Source: Streptomyces sp. PTY087I2 (lineage in GTDB: Bacteria > Actinomycetota > Actinomycetes > Streptomycetales > Streptomycetaceae). Taken from it: DNA of 64,000 bases. Shown piece by piece: positions 25,997 to 34,067 of the stretch. The notes below the pieces were generated by a model. The model saw only the letters and a list, made by a program, of their open reading frames with translations, made no database searches and was not told the DNA's origin. The stretch is from NCBI RefSeq assembly GCF_001687325.1, contig NZ_LZRD01000001.1, forward strand, positions 310,001 through 374,000. The letters run 5' to 3'. The translations under genes were made by a program, and so were the position numbers. The stretch's first letter is position 1, and the number at the start of each line of letters is the position of its first letter.

Positions 25997-26566
25997 CTAC
26001 TGCTCCTCCGCCCTGTCCGTGCCGCGAACACGGTCCACTCGGGTTTCCCGACGCCCGGAGTGCCACACCACGGTCCCGGCCACGGCGGCCACCACGGTTG
26101 CCACGCCTACCCCCCACCAGAGCGGTGCGGCACTTTCGTGGGATGCCGCGGTTCCTTCTCCGACCGACTTCGTTACCTTGCCGTTCGACAAGACGGCGTC
26201 GCCCCGCGCGGGCCGGGGCGGGCCCACCCAGCAGTCAAAGCACCGCATTCCCCCAGCCTCGGGACCAAAGATGCCGCCCTCCGTTCCCGCTAGGTCCAGG
26301 ACAGCGTTCTTCGAGTCCCGGTCGGCGGCAAGGGTCATCGCGTCATCACGAGTCCGTACGACCGTGGAGCCACGGGAAGGCAGCAGGCCCACGACGAAAC
26401 GAACGTCACCAGGCCCGGCACCCCCGCGACAGGGTTGCTCAACGGCGCGCCTTTCTTCGACGAGCTGCGGGTTCCCGGACATGAGAGCAGGCACGGCAAG
26501 CGAGATTGCCAGCAGTGGCGGCGCCGCGGTGGCACAGGCTCTCTTACGCAACAGGTTGACGTTCAC
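25997..26566 (-). CDS. secreted or membrane-anchored protein of unknown function
   Basis: I do not recognise this 189-aa protein. The GTG at 26566, ten bases after GGAG, gives an N-terminal signal sequence (RKRACATAAPPLLAISLAVPAL). The extracytoplasmic part has a pair of cysteines in MRCFDCWVG, and a C-terminal helix (LWWGVGVATVVAAVAGTVVW) is followed by HSGRRETR, so it is anchored with a short basic tail. It sits next to the Fur-family gene, and the Zur box at 27033 is about 470 bp upstream on the other side. A surface role in metal uptake is possible but not shown. Confidence 0.55.
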   Translation of the reverse strand: MNVNLLRKRACATAAPPLLAISLAVPALMSGNPQLVEERRAVEQPCRGGAGPGDVRFVVGLLPSRGSTVVRTRDDAMTLAADRDSKNAVLDLAGTEGGIFGPEAGGMRCFDCWVGPPRPARGDAVLSNGKVTKSVGEGTAASHESAAPLWWGVGVATVVAAVAGTVVWHSGRRETRVDRVRGTDRAEEQ

Positions 26567-27150
26567 GTCTTGACACTCCGAGACAGGCGCGTAATTCGTC
26601 TTGGATGGCACCGGAGGCGGCGCAGGCGTATTGCGGCCCATGGGCCGACCCGGAACGCCCGCAACCAGGACCTTCCGACAGGCGAGGGGTGGGTCGGCGC
26701 CGGGTGAGGAGGGTGCCCGGCGCCGACCTGCGGAAGGGTGCCTGCAACTGGTGAAGGGGAGCTGCGGACACCCTGTTCGAAGCAACTGGGTCGCAGGAGC
26801 CTAGGCCGACGGCAGGAAGCCGGCACCGTCTGCGTCTCCTTCCGCAGCCAGCACCCGCAGGAGGAGGCCCGGCGACGAACGGACCATCACTCCAGCTGTG
26901 CGCGCCGACCGTGCAGAAGTTCGGATCATTCCCCACCTGCCTCTCTGGCTCCCCCCGCTTGCACACGACCGGCTGAGCGAAAACGGCCTGACGCCGGTCT
27001 GACCAAGCGACTGGCACTACGCTATGCGAGATGGTAATCATTTTCAATACCAAGGCCTGAAGCGGCCCGGCGTGTCGGCGGGCGTCTACGAACCGAACAC
27101 CGCCTCACCAGAAAGATCATTAACAGCAACTCCCGGAAAGGGGAGGCCGC
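26567..27150. other. intergenic region carrying a Zur box
   Basis: This 584-bp gap between divergent genes contains no convincing gene. Its only clear element is the Zur-like box at 27033 in front of the methyltransferase gene. Confidence 0.5.
27033..27047. promoter_or_regulatory. Zur box before methyltransferase gene at 27151
   Basis: TGGTAATCATTTTCA differs from the best site in this window by one base. It lies about 100 bp upstream of the methyltransferase ATG, leaving room for a short leader with the GGAAAGGGGAGG ribosome site. Confidence 0.8.
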
Positions 27151-27996
27151 ATGACTGACATCCGGCAGACCGGACTCGTCTCCTACCTACTGAGCAACCG
27201 CGCCTTCATGGCGCAGGCAGTACAGCAGGCTGTCGACACACTGGATTTGGCGGGACGGCGACGGCTCCTGGACGCGGGCACCGGGGCGGGTGGCGCGCTC
27301 CCGCCGCTGGCACTCGCAGGGGGACCGGACGCACTGGTTCTGGGCGTCGACGCCCATCACGATGCCCTGACCTTGGCGGACACGCATGCAACCGAGAAGG
27401 GCGTAGCATCCCAAGTGAGCTTCAAGGAAGCTGACTTGTTGGACGTACTCGGAGAAGCAGGTGCCGCTGGAGGTACTTTCGACGCGATCTGGGCCAGCGA
27501 TGTCGTCTGGCCGGGAAACTTCGAGGACCCTGCGGAGGCAGTAGCGCTGATGGCACAAGCGTTGGCTCCCGATGGCACCCTCGCGATCTTCACCAGCAAC
27601 TACTACCAATCGATGTTCCTGCCGGGGCACTCACAGCTCCAGAACAAGCTCCGGATGGCGTCTGAGCTCAACTGGGGCATTCCCGGAAGCGGGCCGACCC
27701 ACTACGAACGCCATGTCCACTGGGTGCTGGCGTCCGGGCTGCGCGAAGTGGGTCTGCGCGTGATCCCTCGAATCGGGTTCCCGGCCGACAGCGACCCCTC
27801 CGTACGCCCCTACCTGGAGAAGGTCGTCTTCCCTGAACTACTCGAAGCCGCCAGGTCGGCCGGGCAAAAGGCCGGGATGAGCGCGGAAGAAGTCCGTGAG
27901 GCCGAAGAGCTCATGTCGCCGGGGCCCCGTTACGTACTCGATGACCCCGGCTACTACGTCGTCCATCCCACGCTTCTGGTAACGGGCGTGCGCTGA
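27151..27996 (+). CDS. class I SAM-dependent methyltransferase, distinct subtype
   Basis: This 281-aa methyltransferase has motif I LLDAGTGAGGALPPLALAGG near residue 38, VLGVDAHHDAL in motif II, and FDAIWASDVVWPGNFEDPAEAVAL in the motif IV region. It is not closely similar to the three paralogous methyltransferases of the cluster. Start ATG 27151 follows a strong GGAAAGGGGAGG. It is convergent with the methyltransferase at 28045, with a terminator between. The Zur box makes it a zinc-starvation gene. It may tailor the metallophore or act on another small molecule. Confidence 0.82.
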   Translation: MTDIRQTGLVSYLLSNRAFMAQAVQQAVDTLDLAGRRRLLDAGTGAGGALPPLALAGGPDALVLGVDAHHDALTLADTHATEKGVASQVSFKEADLLDVLGEAGAAGGTFDAIWASDVVWPGNFEDPAEAVALMAQALAPDGTLAIFTSNYYQSMFLPGHSQLQNKLRMASELNWGIPGSGPTHYERHVHWVLASGLREVGLRVIPRIGFPADSDPSVRPYLEKVVFPELLEAARSAGQKAGMSAEEVREAEELMSPGPRYVLDDPGYYVVHPTLLVTGVR

Positions 27997-28010
27997 CTCG
28001 TGGTTGGACT

Positions 28011-28049
28011 GCTGACCCTTTGTCGAACTGTGATCGACAAAGGGTCAGC
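28011..28049. terminator. bidirectional hairpin between convergent methyltransferases
   Basis: GCTGACCCTTTGTCGA pairs perfectly with TCGACAAAGGGTCAGC around a 7-base loop. It overlaps the last codons of the minus-strand gene. Confidence 0.85.
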
Positions 28050-28776
28050 GGTAGAGTTTGCCGATCTCCGGAGCGCCCGGCACTCCTCCGGCGCTGATAA
28101 GGCTGCTACTCATGCCCGCCTCCTCCGCGAGCTGTTCCAGCGTGAGGTTCTCCCAGTCATAGCTGTCGGTGGTGCTGCGTACCAATTCGCCGTCCCGCAG
28201 GACCTTCCACGAGGTGCGCCACCGCATCACCTGCCCCTTGAGTGGCTCCGCCTCGGTCCACCATTCGTACGTCTGGTCCCCTATGGTCTCCCGGAGCATC
28301 CTGAACGGGGGCACGTGGCGGGCGGTCCCCACCCCCATGAGCTCGACCACGATCGGAGCACCGGCGGGAAGCCTGGCCCCCAGCTCACGCCAGAGGTCTC
28401 TGCGCTCGGCCTGGGTCAAATGGCCTACCACACCGAAGATCACCACTGCGCTGATCCGTTGGGGCAAGGCGAGTCGTTGAGCCGGCTCCGCAGCGATCGT
28501 CACACGCTTGCGCAGATCGGCATCGTTGAAGACCCGGCTGGTGAGCATCGCACGCATGGGCACGGACGGCTCGGCGGCAATGATGGGCACTGAGGGAAGG
28601 GCCCGGGCGATGACTTCGGTGATCCGGCCAGTGCCTGCCCCTATCTCGACGACGGGCCCGCCTTCCGTGCACACGGAGGAGAGCGCAGTCGTCAGTGGCC
28701 CGGCGCTGGTGTGGGCGTGCCGGGCAGCGACCATCTCGTAGAACTCGGCGGACTTCGTGTAGTAGTCGGCAACCAT
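28045..28776 (-). CDS. class I SAM-dependent methyltransferase (metallophore cluster)
   Basis: This 243-aa methyltransferase begins MVADYYTKSAEFYEMVAARH and has motif I VVEIGAGTGRITEVIARALP near residue 39. Residues such as MRAMLTSRVFNDADLRKRVTI, LPAGAPIVVELMG and YEWWTEAEP match almost word for word the C-terminal domain of the reductase-methyltransferase at 31000, so the two arose by duplication. It lies 18 bp downstream of the thioesterase gene on the same strand. It probably methylates a metallophore intermediate. Confidence 0.85.
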   Translation of the reverse strand: MVADYYTKSAEFYEMVAARHAHTSAGPLTTALSSVCTEGGPVVEIGAGTGRITEVIARALPSVPIIAAEPSVPMRAMLTSRVFNDADLRKRVTIAAEPAQRLALPQRISAVVIFGVVGHLTQAERRDLWRELGARLPAGAPIVVELMGVGTARHVPPFRMLRETIGDQTYEWWTEAEPLKGQVMRWRTSWKVLRDGELVRSTTDSYDWENLTLEQLAEEAGMSSSLISAGGVPGAPEIGKLYR

Positions 28777-28794
28777 GAATGATCCTCTCTCGCG

Positions 28795-29589
28795 CTAGGG
28801 GGTGCTGGGCCAAGCGGACGTGGTGGTGGTGTCGACGACCCCGAGTTCTCTGCAAATGGTCTCGACAAGCCTCGTGCGCTGAGGCACGAGGAAGAAGTGA
28901 CCTCCGTCGAACGCTGTGATGGTCAGCGATCCGGCCGTGACACTTCCCCACGTCTTCGCCTCAACCTCCCCGCACTCGGGGTCCTCAGTTCCGACCAGCA
29001 CACTGATCGGACAGTCGAGAGGGTCGACAGCCTGACGGGGCTTGTACGTCTCGATGAGGCGGTAGTCGTTCCGGACGCAGCGCAGCACGGTGGCACGCAG
29101 TTCCGGGTCGGACAGCACCTCGACAGGGGTGCTGCCGTATCGCATCAACTCGGCAGTGACCGCCGCGTCCTTCTGAAGATGAATGTCGCCAACTGCAGCA
29201 TGGTGCGGCGACGGCCTGCCGGAAGCCAGAAGTCGGACGGGCTCCGGCAGGGACCGTCGGCGAAGTTCCAGAGCGACCTCGTAGGCAATGGCACTGCCCA
29301 TGCTGTGGCCGAAGAGAGCCAAAGGTCGGTCCAACAGCGGGACCAAGCCGTCGACGACCGCATGGACGACGTCGTCCATCGATCCCACGAACGGGTCCGC
29401 GAACCGGTCCTCTCTGCCCGGGTATTGCACCGATACAGGTTCTATGCCGGCGGGGAGGAGACGCTGCCATGGCCTGAAGGACGACGCGGCGCCTCCCGCG
29501 TGAGGAAAACAGATCAGGCGCACTTGGGCATCAGGACGCTTGACGGGTCGGCGGAACCAGCCGCTCAGGTCTTGATGGGCGATGGACAT
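28795..29589 (-). CDS. type II thioesterase
   Basis: This 264-aa alpha/beta hydrolase is of the editing thioesterase family: FPHAGGAASSFRPW near residue 30, nucleophile motif GHSMGS (Ser near 97), and the late DGGHFFL histidine. Such enzymes remove wrongly primed groups from carrier proteins (YbtT, PchC, SCO7687-like). The ATG at 29589 gives MSIAHQDLSGWFRRP, the usual family start; a frame extension to 29658 lacks a better RBS. It is followed closely by the methyltransferase gene. The P450 gene on the opposite strand starts 183 bp away. Confidence 0.88.
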   Translation of the reverse strand: MSIAHQDLSGWFRRPVKRPDAQVRLICFPHAGGAASSFRPWQRLLPAGIEPVSVQYPGREDRFADPFVGSMDDVVHAVVDGLVPLLDRPLALFGHSMGSAIAYEVALELRRRSLPEPVRLLASGRPSPHHAAVGDIHLQKDAAVTAELMRYGSTPVEVLSDPELRATVLRCVRNDYRLIETYKPRQAVDPLDCPISVLVGTEDPECGEVEAKTWGSVTAGSLTITAFDGGHFFLVPQRTRLVETICRELGVVDTTTTSAWPSTP

Positions 29590-29771
29590 CAGGGCCCCGT
29601 TCTTGATTTTTTTCAACGACTTCGGACGGCTGACTTCCAGCATTATGCTTGACTTCAACCCCAGCAGACAAACAAGTCATGCGCAACCCTGAAGACTTGC
29701 ATCTTTGCTCTAGCTATGCACCAGTTCCACGGATACCTTAGTGACACCATTGCAGGGAGGATGCATCACTC

Positions 29772-30998
29772 ATGACAAACAACACAGGCGATCAAACCGC
29801 CCCGCACCCTTTCCCGATCCCGCGCTCGTGCCCATTTTCCGCACCTGACGCGTATGCGGATCTCCACGCGAAGGCCCCGGTCTCCAGGGTGCTCCTGCCC
29901 ACCGGACGTCCCGCCTGGGTCGTGACCGGATACCAGGAGGTCCGCGCTCTCCTGGCTGACCCGCGGATCAGCGCGGACATCCGCCACCCAAACTTTCCCG
30001 CGCTCACAGAAGGAGAGCAGGAAGTCGGCGCGAGGACCCGCCCGTTCATCAGGATGGATCCCCCCGAGCACACTCGGTTCCGACGGATGCTGCTCGCCGA
30101 GATGACGGTGCGCAAGGCTCGGCGCATGCGCCGGAGTATCCAGCGGATCGTGGACGAGCGGATCGACGAGATGCTTGACGGAGGTCCGCCGGTGGACCTT
30201 GTCACCCAGTTCGCTCATACCGTGTCCAGCACGGTGATGTGCGAGCTGGTCGGCATCCCTCGTAGCGACCCCTGGTTCCGGCGCGTGACAGGGACACTCG
30301 GGTCCCAGGTCTTCGGCGGCGGCGCGAGCACCGCAGAGGTGGCGAGCGAAGGCATCGGCGCCCTGTCGGACGTAATGGACAAGGTGGTAAGCGACCGCGA
30401 GACCCGTCTCGGCGAGGACCTACTCAGTCGGCTCATCGTCGAACAGCTGAAGGAGGGCAAAGTCACCCGGCAGGAGTTGATCACCACCATCGCCATCCTG
30501 ATCGTGGCCGGCTGGGAGACCACGACGAACCAGATAGCACTCAGCGTTTTGGCCCTCCTGGAAAATCCTCACCTGATTGAAGAATTGCGCCAGGACCACA
30601 CCCGGCTCCCTGCTGCGGTCGAGGAGCTTCTCCGGGTGCTCTCCGTGGGTGACTCAATCGCACTCCGCACCGCCACCGAAGACATAGAAATCGGTGGCCA
30701 AGTAATCCCCGCAGGCGACGGAATAATTCCATTGTTGGCAGCAGCAAATCACGACAGCGCTGTCTTCCCTGATTCTCGTCAGATAGATTTTGAGCGGCAG
30801 GGAAGACAGCACGTCGCTTTTAGCTATGGAATCCACCAGTGCGTCGGGCAAAATATCGCGCGCCTGGAACTCGGCATCGCGATCGGCACGCTTCTGGACC
30901 GCGTCCCGACACTGCGCTCCGTCGCACCGCTGCAGGAGATCCGGTTCCGGCACGAAGGGATCGCCTTCGGGCCGGAACAGGTTCTCGTGACCTGGTGA
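29772..30998 (+). CDS. cytochrome P450 of the metallophore cluster
   Basis: This 408-aa bacterial class I P450 has the I-helix oxygen motif VAGWETTTN near residue 240, ExxR in VEELLRVLS, and the heme loop FSYGIHQCVGQNIA with ligand Cys 357. The RBS GGGAGG precedes ATG 29772. It is convergent with the reductase operon, meeting it almost stop to stop. The ferredoxin at 47987 is the obvious electron donor. A P450 at this place matches the coelibactin cluster of S. coelicolor, where a hydroxylation or ring oxidation is assumed; the site is not known. Confidence 0.9.
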   Translation: MTNNTGDQTAPHPFPIPRSCPFSAPDAYADLHAKAPVSRVLLPTGRPAWVVTGYQEVRALLADPRISADIRHPNFPALTEGEQEVGARTRPFIRMDPPEHTRFRRMLLAEMTVRKARRMRRSIQRIVDERIDEMLDGGPPVDLVTQFAHTVSSTVMCELVGIPRSDPWFRRVTGTLGSQVFGGGASTAEVASEGIGALSDVMDKVVSDRETRLGEDLLSRLIVEQLKEGKVTRQELITTIAILIVAGWETTTNQIALSVLALLENPHLIEELRQDHTRLPAAVEELLRVLSVGDSIALRTATEDIEIGGQVIPAGDGIIPLLAAANHDSAVFPDSRQIDFERQGRQHVAFSYGIHQCVGQNIARLELGIAIGTLLDRVPTLRSVAPLQEIRFRHEGIAFGPEQVLVTW

Positions 30999-30999
30999 C

Positions 31000-32931
31000 C
31001 TACCGCCGTCCCGTGCTTCGCAGTACGCCGAGGTGCGGGACGGCGATGTCGTGGGGCGCCGGGGGCCTCTCCAAGTCCAAGCCGCTCTCCTCCGCAACTC
31101 CGGCCAAGTCCACCGTGTGCCAGTGGTAGTGGTCCTTCACCTCCCGCACCAGTTCGGTGCCGGAGAAGACCTGCCACGTGGTATCCAGACGCATGAGGTC
31201 CTCGCCCGCCGGCTCACCGGCCATCCACCACTCGTAGCGCAGCCCGCCAAGCTCGGCCTGCCTGAGCCGAGTCGATGGCATCACCACCGGGGTGTGAAAT
31301 CCCATCAACTCGACGACGATCGGCGCACCGGCGGGCAGACGCGCGGCGAGTTCTCTCAGCAGCTCTCGCCGCCGGACGGGGGCGATGTGCCCGAGCACAC
31401 CGCAGGCCACCACAGCACTGACCTTGTCGGGCAGAGCCAGGTCGTTGGCGGCCGCCGCGCGCACCGTGACCCGCCTTGCGAGATCGGGGTCGTCCGCCAC
31501 TCTGCTGGTGAGGATCGCTCGCATTCCGGCCGACGGCTCCGTCGCCAGGATGCGAGCGTCCGGGAAGGCCTCCGCCACCTGCCTGGTGACCAGGCCTGTT
31601 CCGGCCCCGATGTCGAGCAGCGGCCCCGCGCCGACGTCGATGCCCCTGAGCGAGGCGATCACAGCCGGTCCCGTGCGTGCGGTGTGCTCCCGTGCGCCGA
31701 GGTCGAAGAACTCAGCTGGATTGGTGTAGCCCGCGCCTCCCTCCTCCCTCTCGTGCACCGCGTGCGTGGCAGCGACAGCACGATGCTTTCGCACCGTCTT
31801 GGCCTCGACGCCGGTCGCCGCGAATCCCAGGTCAGCCGCGGAGAGTGGCACGGGCGTTGCGGGCCGGATGAGCTCAGGCGGGCCGAGCCTGGCCATCAGG
31901 TCCCGCCAGATCTGGAAGACCGTCAAGTCGCCCTGTGCGGTACGCAAAGGATCGGATCCTGCTGCAATCGCCTCCGCGAATCCGCTCAGCGCGGCATCCA
32001 CAGCAGAGGGCCAGCCCTGGGTGAACAGCCCTTCGAAGGTGAGTTGCTCGTCCTGCGGGGCGGCAAGAACGGTAGATGTCGGCAGCCTCAGAGCTTCGGC
32101 CCCGGGGCCTGCCTCGAAGACCAGACGGTGATCGGCGTCCCGTGGGGAGTGCATCCGCGGATGCCAGAGGACCGGTCCATGAGTGTCTGCCAGGGTGAGG
32201 ACCCCTCCCTCGGTTCCGATCGAGACACGGTGCCAGAAAAGCGCGTGGTTGTCGCGGTCACCTGGATGGATCTGATTCTGGACCCTCAACGTCAACGGGG
32301 CCCCCGCGACGACGCCGTGGAGAAGACGAACCGGCACTCCTCCGTTCGAGGCAGTGCGGACCTCCTCGGAAACCTGGACCGGATCGTCGAAACGCCAGGG
32401 CCTCATCCCTCCGAGTGCCTTGCCCAGGATGTCCACCAGAGGAGCGAGGACATGCACCGGTGCCGTGGCGTCGACGAACAGCACCTTCTGCTTCTTGCGC
32501 AGTTCGCGGGCGGCCTCGATGAAACGGCGGACCGGTTCGACGTGGATGTAGTGAGTGTTGACTCGGAACTGGACGCTCTTCTTTCGCGCCAGCCGCAGGG
32601 ATTCCGTCAGCTCCTCCGGGTGTACTGGATGCTCCTGAAGCACGTGCACGCCGCGGTCCAGGAGAACCTGGCTCAACTCCGTGCCCGTTCCGCCCATCAC
32701 CGCGGCGGGAACCGCGACGCAGGCGGCATCGAGGTCGGCCGGGATCTGGTCGATCCCGACGTGGCAGGGGACTCCAAGCCGTTCGGCGAGGGCTGCCGAG
32801 TGGCCACTGCCCCTGGAGAGGATGCCGACGAGTTCGAAGGCCGGGTGGTTACGAACCGCATCGATATAGAAACGGCCGAAGTTCGTGCCGGCCACCACCG
32901 TGCGCAGCGGTCGGTTCGACGACGGGTTCAC
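31000..32931 (-). CDS. thiazolinyl imide reductase fused to SAM methyltransferase
   Basis: This 643-aa protein has two parts. Residues 1-370 match thiazolinyl imide reductases (PchG, YbtU/Irp3): NADPH-binding VVAGTNFGRFY at 12-22, the LQEHPVHPEE segment near 98, and the THYIHVEP region near 126. Residues about 400-643 are a class I methyltransferase (LLDIGAGTG at 438-446) closely related to the stand-alone enzyme at 28045. Known reductases of this family are single-domain proteins of about 350-370 aa. The GTG start overlaps the upstream stop. It would reduce an enzyme-bound thiazoline to thiazolidine and possibly methylate it, as the last gene of the NRPS operon. Confidence 0.88.
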   Translation of the reverse strand: MNPSSNRPLRTVVAGTNFGRFYIDAVRNHPAFELVGILSRGSGHSAALAERLGVPCHVGIDQIPADLDAACVAVPAAVMGGTGTELSQVLLDRGVHVLQEHPVHPEELTESLRLARKKSVQFRVNTHYIHVEPVRRFIEAARELRKKQKVLFVDATAPVHVLAPLVDILGKALGGMRPWRFDDPVQVSEEVRTASNGGVPVRLLHGVVAGAPLTLRVQNQIHPGDRDNHALFWHRVSIGTEGGVLTLADTHGPVLWHPRMHSPRDADHRLVFEAGPGAEALRLPTSTVLAAPQDEQLTFEGLFTQGWPSAVDAALSGFAEAIAAGSDPLRTAQGDLTVFQIWRDLMARLGPPELIRPATPVPLSAADLGFAATGVEAKTVRKHRAVAATHAVHEREEGGAGYTNPAEFFDLGAREHTARTGPAVIASLRGIDVGAGPLLDIGAGTGLVTRQVAEAFPDARILATEPSAGMRAILTSRVADDPDLARRVTVRAAAANDLALPDKVSAVVACGVLGHIAPVRRRELLRELAARLPAGAPIVVELMGFHTPVVMPSTRLRQAELGGLRYEWWMAGEPAGEDLMRLDTTWQVFSGTELVREVKDHYHWHTVDLAGVAEESGLDLERPPAPHDIAVPHLGVLRSTGRR

Positions 32932-34067
32932 AGCTCACCGTCCTCGAAGCCCATTCCATCCCGCTCCCCGCTGCCTGCAGCGCCCTCATAGACCGAGAAG
33001 TCCGCAGCCTTGGTCAGCACAAGGTCGTCGATGAGATTCCGCGGCTTCAGAACGTCGGCGGCGAAGTGCAGCCCTGGCGGTATCCGGCCATCAAGGAGGG
33101 CGCGGACGGTATGGGCGGCGGTGGCGCCGGTGAGCCTGTAGCTGTCGTCGGTGCTCACCACGCCGGTACGGGACCAGTCTTCACCGGACAGCGTCATCAC
33201 CAGACGGTAGTAGGGCTCTGCACCGGCGAGATCGATCTGCCCCGCTGTGAGGATGCGAGCTATCACAGCCTCCCGCTCCTCGGGAGTATCCACCGGCAGG
33301 GTCGGAAGTGCGGTGAACAGTGAACGTATCTGCTGACCGGGGAAAACGTTGTACCACTCCGCCTCGCGGAGCCCCATCGCTGCCGCGAGGCGTTCGACCT
33401 CGGCCGTCAGCAGGGGCTGAAGTGCTACCTGCCGCGGGTGGAAGGGAATTTCGGCGTTTTCCTCGACGCGCAGGGCCCGCTGCTCACGACGGCCGTGTCG
33501 CCAGGCTGCGAGGGGAAGGCCGAACGGCTCACCGTTGGCACCGCCGACATCGAGGGAGAGCAGGATGTCAGCGGCAACCGTGGGCGTAGCGCGTTCCAGT
33601 CCACCCGCATAGGCGACCAGGCGCTCGGGGGGAGAGGTACCAGCGCCGCCTTCCATGAGCACGTAGGGCACGAGCGCCGACAGTCCGGGCACGGTGCCTG
33701 CGGACAGGACCACGGTGCGTTCAGTGGCGGGCTCGCCTGCGGCCGACAGTGCCTCGCGTGCGGGATCGTCGCCGAGCACATCGACGTAGTCGGCTCCTGC
33801 CCGCAGCGCGGCCCGGGCCACTGAGTCCTTGAGCAGATAGCTGGGGCCGGCGCAGTTGAGGACGACCTGGGTTCCGTCGCAGAACGCGGCGAGGGAGGCC
33901 TCCTCGGTGGCATCGACCGCACGTGTCTCCACCGCTTGCGTCAAGAACTCCGCGGAGAGGGCTTCGGGCTTTCGGGCTCCGAGTCGCAACGGGCCGCATC
34001 CGGACGCGATGAGCGCCTCTACAGCGTGCCGCCCCACGGCGCCGGACGCCCCCAGTACGCCGATCAC
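32928..34067 (-). CDS. saccharopine dehydrogenase-like NAD(P)-binding protein
   Basis: This 379-aa protein begins with a Rossmann motif VIGVLGASGAVGRHAVEAL and carries the family segment VVLNCAGPSYLLKDSVARAALRAGADYVD (about 68-96). It matches saccharopine dehydrogenase NADP-binding (trans-acting reductase) proteins. GTG start and stop overlap both neighbours by 4 bp, so it is made together with NRPS2 and the reductase. Related genes sit in other thiazoline siderophore clusters of coelibactin type. It might act in reduction or cyclisation; the exact step is unknown. Confidence 0.8.
   Translation of the reverse strand: MIGVLGASGAVGRHAVEALIASGCGPLRLGARKPEALSAEFLTQAVETRAVDATEEASLAAFCDGTQVVLNCAGPSYLLKDSVARAALRAGADYVDVLGDDPAREALSAAGEPATERTVVLSAGTVPGLSALVPYVLMEGGAGTSPPERLVAYAGGLERATPTVAADILLSLDVGGANGEPFGLPLAAWRHGRREQRALRVEENAEIPFHPRQVALQPLLTAEVERLAAAMGLREAEWYNVFPGQQIRSLFTALPTLPVDTPEEREAVIARILTAGQIDLAGAEPYYRLVMTLSGEDWSRTGVVSTDDSYRLTGATAAHTVRALLDGRIPPGLHFAADVLKPRNLIDDLVLTKAADFSVYEGAAGSGERDGMGFEDGEL

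Noticed and set aside
31033-32991. Long plus-strand open frames antisense to the reductase and NRPS genes (also 34643-36652 and 38132-39916)
   Set aside because: They lie exactly opposite well-supported genes, have Arg/Gly/His-rich low-complexity translations, and lack an RBS. They are a normal by-product of high GC.
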